Of a stretch of DNA of 12,101 nt, positions 6,607-12,101 are shown one piece after another. Position 1 is the first letter of the stretch, and the number at the start of each line of letters is the position of its first letter. A model generated the notes under the pieces. The model ran no database searches. It had not been told where the DNA came from and was given only the letters and a program-made list of their open reading frames with translations. A program made the position numbers and the translations under genes. Source of the DNA: an uncultured Chitinophagaceae bacterium (GTDB lineage Bacteria > Bacteroidota > Bacteroidia > Chitinophagales > Chitinophagaceae); the NCBI GenBank assembly GCA_903841915.1, contig CAIMKO010000020.1:1-12101 (forward strand), in the 5' to 3' direction.

Positions 6607-6666
6607 ATGGTTATTGGCCGGCTTAACGCAGAAAATAGCTATAAATGAATTAGAATTTAAATCAAC

Positions 6667-7914
6667 ATGCACCCAGAATATCTATTCATTAAAGACTTTA
6701 TTTACGATTTGCCTGAGGAGAAAATCGCGAAATACCCTTTGTTGCAAAGAGATGAAAGTAAATTATTACTTTTTAAAGATGGCACTATATCTGATGATAT
6801 TTATTACAACCTGGCTAACCATTTACCCGAAGATTCATTACTCATATTTAATAATACCAAAGTAGTTGAAGCAAGATTGTTATTTCAAAAACATTCAGGG
6901 GGAATGATTGAAATATTTTGTTTAGAACCTGATGGACGATATGCAGATATCACTTCGGCAATGCTTCAGAAAGAAAAAGTATTCTGGAAATGTTTAGTGG
7001 GAAGAGCGAAGAAATGGAAGGAAGAATCACTGATCAAAGTAATTCAAACTGATTTGAAAGAAATAAATCTTACCGCTAAAAAAATAAAACAAAAGAATGA
7101 TTATTTTTTGATTGAGTTGAGTTGGAATGATGACAGTATTTCATTTGCTGAAATATTGCATCATGCTGGACTAATTCCATTACCTCCCTATTTGAACAGA
7201 GATGCCGACGAAAAAGATAATGAAACTTATCAAACTATTTATGCAAAGCACGATGGATCAGTAGCTGCACCAACTGCAGGATTGCATTTTACAGAAAAAC
7301 TGTTTAAAAGTTTAGCAGCAAAAAATATTCAACAGGATTTTGTTACCCTTCATGTGGGTGCCGGTACATTCAAGCCTGTAAAAAATGAAACTATTCAGGA
7401 ACATGAAATGCATGCAGAGTTTTTAGATGTTTCATATGCTTTCATCGAAAATTTAATAGAAAACATTAATAAACCAATTGTAGCTGTAGGAACAACCTCC
7501 TTAAGAACATTGGAAAGTTTGTATTGGATGGGCGTAAAATTAATCAGGAGTCAGGAGTCGATAGCAGGAAGTATTCCCGATATTGAAAATATTTCAGTTC
7601 AGCAATGGGATCCGTACAATACAGATATAACAGGAATTTCAGCGAGTGTTTCTTTAAATGCGCTTTTAAATTTGATGAAAGAACATAATTTGGAAAGATT
7701 GATCACTAAAACGCAGATCATTATTGTACCCGGATATGAATTTAAAATTATCAAAGGATTGATCAGTAATTTTCATCAGCCGCAATCAACATTGCTTCTA
7801 TTGGTGGCCGCATTGGTTGGCGATGACTGGAAGAAAATATATCAATACGCTCTAGAAAATGATTTTCGATTTCTCAGTTATGGCGACGGAAGTTTATTGT
7901 GGAAGAAAAATTAA
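6667..7914 (+). CDS. queA: S-adenosylmethionine:tRNA ribosyltransferase-isomerase QueA
   Basis: QueA transfers and isomerises the ribosyl group of S-adenosylmethionine onto 7-aminomethyl-7-deazaguanine in the tRNA wobble position, giving epoxyqueuosine. The 415-residue protein carries the family motifs in order: KYPLLQRDESKLL (22-34), FNNTKVVEARL (61-71), GLIPLPPYLNR (168-178), GSVAAPTAGLHFTEKL (197-212), VTLHVGAGTFKPV (226-238), AVGTTSLRTLES (273-284), VPGYEFK (354-360), SNFHQPQSTLLLLVAAL (367-383) and FRFLSYGDGSLL (400-411). It is longer than the roughly 350 residues of E. coli QueA. Part of the extra length lies around residues 110-160, and part is a repeat-derived insert near 293-300. The ATG at 6667 follows about 290 bp of regulatory sequence. 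Its stop overlaps that of the convergent kinase gene by 4 nt. No other queuosine gene is in the window. Confidence 0.97.
   Translation: MHPEYLFIKDFIYDLPEEKIAKYPLLQRDESKLLLFKDGTISDDIYYNLANHLPEDSLLIFNNTKVVEARLLFQKHSGGMIEIFCLEPDGRYADITSAMLQKEKVFWKCLVGRAKKWKEESLIKVIQTDLKEINLTAKKIKQKNDYFLIELSWNDDSISFAEILHHAGLIPLPPYLNRDADEKDNETYQTIYAKHDGSVAAPTAGLHFTEKLFKSLAAKNIQQDFVTLHVGAGTFKPVKNETIQEHEMHAEFLDVSYAFIENLIENINKPIVAVGTTSLRTLESLYWMGVKLIRSQESIAGSIPDIENISVQQWDPYNTDITGISASVSLNALLNLMKEHNLERLITKTQIIIVPGYEFKIIKGLISNFHQPQSTLLLLVAALVGDDWKKIYQYALENDFRFLSYGDGSLLWKKN
7544..7559. repeat. Tandem repeat TCAGGAG x2 (plus TC) inside queA
   Basis: Two perfect 7-bp units and a partial third lie in frame within queA and encode IRSQES at residues 293-298. 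They sit between the conserved AVGTTSLRTLES block and the QQWDPY segment, a position that varies in length in the family. The GGAGTCAGGAGTC word looks like a short dispersed repeat type rather than native coding sequence. Confidence 0.7.
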
Positions 7915-9236
7915 ACAACATCTAATGGCATTTCAACAGTAAATGTTGTTCCTTTCCCTAAAGTACTATCAACTCGTATTTTTCCTTTATGTGCATCGAT
8001 AACTGTTTTCACATAACTCATCCCTAAACCAAATCCTTTTACATTGTGAACATTACCGGTATGCGCTCGATAAAATTTTTCAAAGATTCGTTTTGCATTT
8101 TCCTTTGTCATGCCGATGCCATTATCTTCAACACTTATTACTAAAAGCTTATTGGAGCTATGTGTCGTGATCTTTATATTCAGATTATCCTTCGAATATT
8201 TTATGGCATTATCAATCAAATTTGAGATCATATTAGCAAAATGAATCTCATCGCCATTGATCACATCATTCTTTGCATTTAATAGAGAAATTACTTTCCC
8301 CTGTTTATCTTTTAACTGCAACTCATAATTATCCAGCACTGTATTAATGATTTGATGTACATGCAATTTTTTGAAATTCAATTGCAATTCCTGCTTTTCC
8401 ATCAAAGCCGCCTGTAGTATGGTTTCTACATGCTTATTCATTCTTTTGTTCTCTTCCTTGATAATGCCTGTGAAATATTGAAATTTTTCTTTGTTATTAT
8501 ATACTTTTTCGTTTCTAATTGCATCAATAGCCAGAGAAATCGTTGCTAAAGGTGTCTTTAATTCATGAGTCATATTATTTATGAAATCACTTTTGATCTC
8601 ACCCAATTTTTTTTGGTTCAATAATGTTTTCAGTGTTACATAAAATGCTGCGAGAATGATCAGCATAAAAATAGCAACCGCAGCAATAACCCATTTCAAA
8701 GAATCCCAAACTTGCTTTTTATAATCGGGAACAATGATGATGAGGTTTTCAATAACACTCATATTTTCTAATTCATTGGCATTTCCTGATGTTATAGGTA
8801 TTATAGTACGATGGTTATTTGTAGTGTCCATTAACTCCTCCTCAAAATTCCTTGTATGCATTGCGACTTCACCTTGGTCATTGACGATTGCAAAATCGAA
8901 ACTGAGTTTTTTTAACCCTTCATTTTCGAATGAATTTTCTAATTTTTTATAGATATCCTGCTGTGAGAAGCGATCTTCAATGGATGGTGGTTTTGTTAAC
9001 TTAGACAAATCAAAGCCGAACCTGAAACCAGGTTTACGTGTGCTATTTAATGATGGTAAATTATGAACAGATTTGCTGAGGTCGTTTGCCACATTTGTTC
9101 CCGCATCACTTACTTTATGGAATAACTGAACTTCACCAACTTCCAAAATATTTTCAAGCCATGAAGCCTGTAACCAAATAAGGCCTAATAGCGAAAGCGT
9201 GATCAGTATAACAATAAGAGGTAATGTTCTCTTCAT
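7911..9236 (-). CDS. Two-transmembrane sensor histidine kinase, no adjacent response regulator
   Basis: This is a membrane sensor kinase of a two-component system; the signal is unknown. Using the ATG at 9236 it has 441 residues. The first membrane helix is at about 5-22, a periplasmic sensor region without a recognised domain spans about 25-180, and the second membrane helix is at about 182-202. The kinase core follows: H-box NNMTHELKTPLAT with phospho-acceptor H224, N-box NLIDNAIKYS near 340-349, G1 box DNGIGM at 371-376, F-box FEKFYR at 385-390 and G2 box GFGLGM at 401-406. The frame opens at a TTG at 9293, but I reject that start: the ATG places the membrane helix at the N-terminus, and a perfect -7 promoter element lies between the two. 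No receiver-domain gene lies beside it, so its partner is elsewhere. The stop overlaps the queA stop. Confidence 0.92.
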   Translation of the reverse strand: MKRTLPLIVILITLSLLGLIWLQASWLENILEVGEVQLFHKVSDAGTNVANDLSKSVHNLPSLNSTRKPGFRFGFDLSKLTKPPSIEDRFSQQDIYKKLENSFENEGLKKLSFDFAIVNDQGEVAMHTRNFEEELMDTTNNHRTIIPITSGNANELENMSVIENLIIIVPDYKKQVWDSLKWVIAAVAIFMLIILAAFYVTLKTLLNQKKLGEIKSDFINNMTHELKTPLATISLAIDAIRNEKVYNNKEKFQYFTGIIKEENKRMNKHVETILQAALMEKQELQLNFKKLHVHQIINTVLDNYELQLKDKQGKVISLLNAKNDVINGDEIHFANMISNLIDNAIKYSKDNLNIKITTHSSNKLLVISVEDNGIGMTKENAKRIFEKFYRAHTGNVHNVKGFGLGMSYVKTVIDAHKGKIRVDSTLGKGTTFTVEMPLDVV

Positions 9237-9241
9237 CAACA

Positions 9242-9249
9242 CAAATATA
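9242..9249 (-). promoter_or_regulatory. Candidate -7 promoter element for the kinase gene
   Basis: TATATTTG on the minus strand matches TAnnTTTG exactly and ends 5 nt before the ATG at 9236. The matching -33 position holds TTTC, one mismatch from TTTG. If it is used, transcription begins within a few bases of the ATG, giving an almost leaderless mRNA. Confidence 0.45.
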
Positions 9250-9326
9250 ATGCTCCCATAAGAGTGTAAAGAAATAGGTTTCAGCTTTATCAAGCTTTTA
9301 ACGAAGAAATCTCAAAAAACTACTCT

Positions 9327-9334
9327 TAGATTTG
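9327..9334 (+). promoter_or_regulatory. Candidate -7 promoter element for the yqgE-type gene
   Basis: TAGATTTG matches TAnnTTTG exactly and is 23 nt before the ATG at 9358, giving a short leader of about 17-20 nt. I find no clear TTTG at the -33 position. It points away from the kinase promoter, 77 bp from it. Confidence 0.45.
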
Positions 9335-9357
9335 GCTGAAAATCTTAATTTTCATTT

Positions 9358-9909
9358 ATGAATGATTTGGCAGCAGGTACATTACTCATATCAGACCCAT
9401 TCTTAAAAGATCCGAATTTCCTAAGAACAGTCGTTTTATTATGTGAACACCAGTTCGAGGGTAGTTTTGGTTTTGTATTGAACAAGCTATATGACCAAAA
9501 TATTGGCGACCTCATGGAAGACCTTGAGGGTATAAAATTCCCTGTTTACTATGGAGGACCAGTTCAAATTGATACTTTGCATTTTTTACACCATTGCCCC
9601 GATTTAATTGATGGAGGTATTTTAGTTACCGACAATACTTATTGGGGTGGAAATTTTGAAACAGTTACTGCTTTGTTAAAACAGAACAGACTAAAACAAA
9701 ATGATATTCGTTTTTATATTGGCTACAGCGGCTGGGGACAAGGCCAATTAGAAGATGAATTAAAAACAAAAACCTGGATTACTACAACAGGTTCTGCTAA
9801 ACTGGTTTTTCACCGCAACGTAAATATGATTTGGAAAGACGCACTAAAAGATCTTGGTGGTGAGTATGAGCAAATGGTGAATTATCCCATCGATCCGCAA
9901 TTGAATTAA
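9358..9909 (+). CDS. YqgE/AlgH family protein (UPF0301)
   Basis: This is a small, widely conserved cytoplasmic protein whose biochemical function is not established; the AlgH name comes from a regulatory link to alginate in Pseudomonas. The 183-residue length is normal for the family. Recognisable motifs are GTLLISDPFLKDPNFLRTVV (7-26), GSFGFVLNKL (35-44), YYGGPVQIDTLHFLH (64-78), YWGGNFE (95-101) and FYIGYSGWGQGQLEDEL (119-135). The ATG at 9358 fits the family N-terminus (MNDLAAGTLLIS). The gene stands alone between a divergent kinase and a convergent CoA-transferase, whose stop codon it overlaps by 4 nt, so position gives no hint of role. Confidence 0.93.
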   Translation: MNDLAAGTLLISDPFLKDPNFLRTVVLLCEHQFEGSFGFVLNKLYDQNIGDLMEDLEGIKFPVYYGGPVQIDTLHFLHHCPDLIDGGILVTDNTYWGGNFETVTALLKQNRLKQNDIRFYIGYSGWGQGQLEDELKTKTWITTTGSAKLVFHRNVNMIWKDALKDLGGEYEQMVNYPIDPQLN

Positions 9910-10562
9910 ATACTCATTTCAGGAATATCTCCTTTAACTATTAATCTACCTGCCGTTTTATTTTTTATTTCTTCAACGGTTACACCCGGAGCTCGTTCAA
10001 TCAAAACAAAACCATTTTCAGTAACATCAAGCACTGCTAATTCAGTTACAATTTTTTTAACGCACCGCAAACCCGTTAAAGGCAATGTACACTCAACTAA
10101 TAATTTACTTTCTCCTTTAGGATTAGTATGCATCATTGCAACAATAATATTTTTTGCACTTGCTACCAGATCCATTGCACCACCCATTCCTTTTACCATC
10201 TTTCCCGGAATTTTCCAATTTGCAATATCCCCTTTCTCACTCACTTCCATAGCACCCAAAACAGTGAGATCAATTTTGCCGGCACGTATCATCCCGAAAC
10301 TTTCGGCGCTGTCAAACAACGCTGCACCTTTGATTAAGGTAACGGTTTCTTTTCCTGCATTGATTAAATCTGCATCAACTTCTTGTTCTTCAGGATAAGC
10401 ACCCATTCCTAAAATTCCGTTTTCACTTTGCAGTATCACGGTCATTCCATCCGGAATATAATTCGCAACTAAGGTTGGAATACCAATGCCAAGATTAACA
10501 TACATCCCATCTTGTAATTCTTGTGCAATGCGTTTAGCAATTCCGTATTTATCTAATGGCAT
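9906..10562 (-). CDS. scoB: 3-oxoacid CoA-transferase, subunit B
   Basis: This is the catalytic (beta) subunit of a type I CoA-transferase, most likely moving CoA from succinyl-CoA to acetoacetate or a similar 3-oxoacid in ketone-body and short-chain acid metabolism. The 218-residue length is normal. LGIGIPTLVANY (24-35) and the SCOT signature LQSENGILG (44-52) are intact, with E47 the glutamate that forms the enzyme-CoA thioester. GGAMDLVASAK (126-136) and ECTLPLTGLRCV (157-168) are further family blocks. The substrate cannot be fixed from sequence, and an acetate:acetoacetate (AtoA-type) role is possible. The ATG at 10562 is 120 nt after the subunit A stop, an unusually wide gap for a two-subunit enzyme. 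Confidence 0.93.
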   Translation of the reverse strand: MPLDKYGIAKRIAQELQDGMYVNLGIGIPTLVANYIPDGMTVILQSENGILGMGAYPEEQEVDADLINAGKETVTLIKGAALFDSAESFGMIRAGKIDLTVLGAMEVSEKGDIANWKIPGKMVKGMGGAMDLVASAKNIIVAMMHTNPKGESKLLVECTLPLTGLRCVKKIVTELAVLDVTENGFVLIERAPGVTVEEIKNKTAGRLIVKGDIPEMSI

Positions 10563-10682
10563 ACGTTATATTAAGTTTATTTTTTGAGATTTGATGAACC
10601 CAACTTTCCTTGCATTCTTCAACTGAAATCGCATTGCCCACTTGTACGTTCTAAACTTTGTATAGCAATTCTTGATTTTTAA
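10563..10682 (-). repeat. 120-nt spacer between the CoA-transferase subunits, repeat-like
   Basis: I find no gene, promoter consensus or terminator hairpin with a U-tract here. Near the subunit B end it contains TTTGAGATTTGAT (10583-10595), sharing TTTGAGATTT with the tandem repeat in rsmH. The stretch 10600-10670 is more GC-rich than the flanks and includes the near-palindrome TTCAACTGAA (10618-10627). It may be a dispersed intergenic element inserted in the operon; only a genome search could show that. Confidence 0.35.
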
Positions 10683-11384
10683 TTATGCATTTCTAATTTT
10701 CACTGTTCTTTTTTCAATTCTTTTTTCATAATCAGCTCCTTGAAAAATACGGTGAACATAAATACCTGCCACATCAACTGCATCGGGATCTATCTCACCC
10801 AGCTCTACTAATTCTTCGACTTCAGCAATAGTAATATTTCCGGCCTTTGCCATTGATGTAGAAAAATTTCTTGTTGCTTTTCTAAAAACCAAGTTACCCA
10901 ATGCATCACCCTTCCAAGCTTTCACAATGCTAAAATTTGCATGCAGTGCGTGTTCCATTAAATACATCTTCCCATTGAATTCTCTTGTTTCTTTTCCTTT
11001 TGCAATTTCAGTTCCATATCCTGCAGGGGTAAAAAATGCCGGAATCCCCATCCCTGCCATTTCAATTCGGGTGGCCAATGTTCCCTGTGGGATCAAATCA
11101 ACTTCCAATTCTCCGCTTAGCAATTGTCTTTCAAATTCAGCATTTTCCCCAACATAACTACTCATCATCTTTTTGATCTGCTTAGTCTTCAATAACAAAC
11201 CCAATCCAAAATCATCCACACCGGCATTATTGGAGATACAGGTAAGGTTTTTGGTTCCTTGCTTGACCAAGGCAGTAATACAATTTTCGGGTATCCCATT
11301 TAATCCAAAACCGCCAAGCATAATCGTGTCATTATCAGCAATGTCAAATATTGCTTCTTGTGCATTAACGAATACTTTATTCAT
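10683..11384 (-). CDS. scoA: 3-oxoacid CoA-transferase, subunit A
   Basis: This is the alpha subunit, which pairs with the downstream subunit B and contributes CoA binding. It has 233 residues. DNDTIMLGGFGLNGIPEN at 17-34 is CoA-transferase signature 1. SYVGENAEFERQ (76-87), GELEVDLIPQGTLATRI (91-107) and GIPAFFTPAGYGT (113-125) are characteristic of the SCOT/ScoA family. VAGIYVHRIFQG near 205-216 is the usual C-terminal block. The ATG at 11384 is 52 nt after the DUF4296 gene, so these genes could share a transcript. A weak promoter-like TACGATTG (one mismatch from TAnnTTTG) lies 6 nt before the ATG, without a -33 partner. Confidence 0.94.
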   Translation of the reverse strand: MNKVFVNAQEAIFDIADNDTIMLGGFGLNGIPENCITALVKQGTKNLTCISNNAGVDDFGLGLLLKTKQIKKMMSSYVGENAEFERQLLSGELEVDLIPQGTLATRIEMAGMGIPAFFTPAGYGTEIAKGKETREFNGKMYLMEHALHANFSIVKAWKGDALGNLVFRKATRNFSTSMAKAGNITIAEVEELVELGEIDPDAVDVAGIYVHRIFQGADYEKRIEKRTVKIRNA

Positions 11385-11436
11385 ATATACAATCGTATTT
11401 GAGTATTCCGTAAAATTATTGAGTAAATTAGGTAAA

Positions 11437-11787
11437 TTATTTATTATTCGTTACCCTTTGTCTTGGCCCGTAAGAAGAAACAGAATCCATCAATGTTTTA
11501 AACTGATCAGGATGTTGTTCGTAAAATTGATAACTGTAGTAAAATTGCTCTTTTGAAAGATGATGCATAAAAAAAACCTGCTGATACAATTTAAGATTAT
11601 TCTTCGTTTTTTTTAAAGTAGAGTCTTTTATGATAAGTATATTGTTAAATTCTTCTGCATTCAAGAGGTCCCACATAACCACTTTCATGGTATCAAAAGG
11701 TAGTACTTCTATCTTTTTATTTTTCCTGTTGCAAGAGAAAATAAAAATGGTTAGCGCAGAGCACAGACAAATGATAATAATCTTCAT
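11437..11787 (-). CDS. DUF4296-type small lipoprotein
   Basis: The product is a 116-residue protein of unknown function. The N-terminus MKIIIICLCSALTIFIFSC is a lipoprotein signal peptide with the lipobox IFSC and lipidated C19, so it should be anchored in the outer or inner membrane facing the periplasm. After a basic NRKNKK stretch comes a helical region with MKVVMWDLLNAEEF (34-47) and a later FYYSYQFYEQHPDQFKTLMD segment (82-101); this two-part pattern is how I recognise DUF4296, a Bacteroidota family. Its ATG overlaps the stop of the upstream gene (ATGA at 11787-11784), indicating translational coupling. No function can be assigned from sequence. Confidence 0.75.
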   Translation of the reverse strand: MKIIIICLCSALTIFIFSCNRKNKKIEVLPFDTMKVVMWDLLNAEEFNNILIIKDSTLKKTKNNLKLYQQVFFMHHLSKEQFYYSYQFYEQHPDQFKTLMDSVSSYGPRQRVTNNK

Positions 11788-12101
11788 CGTAATTCGTCTT
11801 TATATCGTGATGCATTAGCAACATCTAACTGACTTAATACTTCGACAGCTTTTGCTTTCTCATCACTTGTTGCATTTTTAAAAATTCCGATTAATTCAGT
11901 AAGCTTTGTTTGCAATAAAAATTCTACAATCATTGTATTGGGCACTTCTCTATTAAATGCTTGCAACTGTATTAGTGCTTGAAGAATATTGCTTCTGGCT
12001 TCATTTTCATTGTCATACAACTTATCTAAACCAGCTCGATAGTAAGTGTAAATAACATCGTGTACAATATTATTTCTACTGTTACTTAAATTACTGGATA
12101 A
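11784..12101 (-). CDS. Unidentified protein, C-terminal 105 residues only
   Basis: The frame is open from the right edge of the window to TGA at 11786-11784; the start lies outside. A TTG at 12020 sits inside this open frame and is not a convincing start. The visible part begins LSSNLSNSRNNIVHDVIYTY and is rich in Leu, Ala, Asn and Glu. It appears entirely alpha-helical, with segments such as ARSNILQALIQLQAF, MIVEFLLQTKLTELIGIF and EKAKAVEVLSQLDVA, which could be helical-repeat units. There is no membrane segment or motif I recognise. Its stop overlaps the DUF4296 start by 4 nt, so the two are translated from one message. I do not assign a function. Confidence 0.7.
   Translation of the reverse strand, partial: LSSNLSNSRNNIVHDVIYTYYRAGLDKLYDNENEARSNILQALIQLQAFNREVPNTMIVEFLLQTKLTELIGIFKNATSDEKAKAVEVLSQLDVANASRYKDELR

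Noticed and set aside
6482..6666. preQ1 riboswitch in front of queA
   Set aside because: I looked for the small preQ1 aptamer pattern (C-rich loop and an A-rich tail that pairs back near the start codon) and did not find it.
6554..6865. Plus-strand open frame of 103 codons crossing the queA start
   Set aside because: It mostly overlaps queA in another frame and its composition is not protein-like; treated as a chance frame.
9237..9293. Longer sensor kinase starting at TTG 9293
   Set aside because: It would put 19 residues before the first membrane helix, and a perfect -7 element lies between it and the ATG at 9236.
10578..10682. Frame that stays open for about 34 codons after the scoA stop
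   Set aside because: It is in frame after TAA, but scoA already has full family length and the translated stretch has no recognisable motif; readthrough is not supported.
11418..11442. GTAAATTA-like words repeated near the DUF4296 stop
   Set aside because: Only two close copies in very AT-rich DNA, partly coding; explained by composition.
1..12101. tRNA, rRNA, CRISPR array, insertion sequence, prophage or defence genes
   Set aside because: I saw no cloverleaf, no regularly spaced long repeats, no transposase or integrase motifs, and no nuclease, toxin or defence proteins on either strand.

Overview
The window looks like chromosomal DNA from a member of the Bacteroidota, most likely the Chitinophagaceae/Chitinophagales. 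The evidence is the low GC content, the lack of Shine-Dalgarno sequences, Bacteroidota-type promoter elements (TAnnTTTG), a PASTA-tailed FtsI, the Bacteroidota-specific small FtsL-like protein and a DUF4296 lipoprotein. The family-level placement is inferred from protein style, not from a search.

Layout. (1) 1-6374, minus strand: the 5' part of the division and cell wall (dcw) cluster, transcribed leftwards in the order mraZ - rsmH - ftsL-like - ftsI - murE - mraY. Gaps are 1 to 72 nt, so it reads as one operon, and mraY runs off the left edge. (2) 6375-6666: a 292-bp divergent intergenic region. It holds four MraZ-type boxes at an exact 10-bp period overlapping a candidate mraZ promoter, two perfect DnaA boxes facing each other, a candidate rightward promoter, a 14-bp direct repeat and a hairpin. 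(3) 6667-7914, plus strand: queA (queuosine tRNA modification). (4) 7911-9236, minus strand: a two-transmembrane sensor histidine kinase without a response regulator beside it. (5) 9358-9909, plus strand: a YqgE/AlgH protein, divergent from the kinase. (6) 9906-11384, minus strand: the two subunits of a 3-oxoacid CoA-transferase, with an unusual 120-nt gap between them. (7) 11437-12101, minus strand: a DUF4296 lipoprotein whose start overlaps the end of an unidentified gene cut by the right edge.

How it fits together. The dcw genes supply the lipid-II precursor pathway (MurE, MraY), the septal transpeptidase (FtsI) with its FtsL-like partner, the 16S rRNA methyltransferase RsmH and the autoregulator MraZ. 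The other genes are housekeeping or metabolic and have no evident functional link to one another.

Most of the window is ordinary core genome, and I see no mobile element, CRISPR array, RNA gene or new multi-gene system. The parts worth a second look are the mraZ-queA control region and several short tandem-repeat fragments. The fragments lie in or beside mraY, rsmH, queA and the CoA-transferase genes and look like remnants of dispersed short repeats; two of them have become coding sequence.
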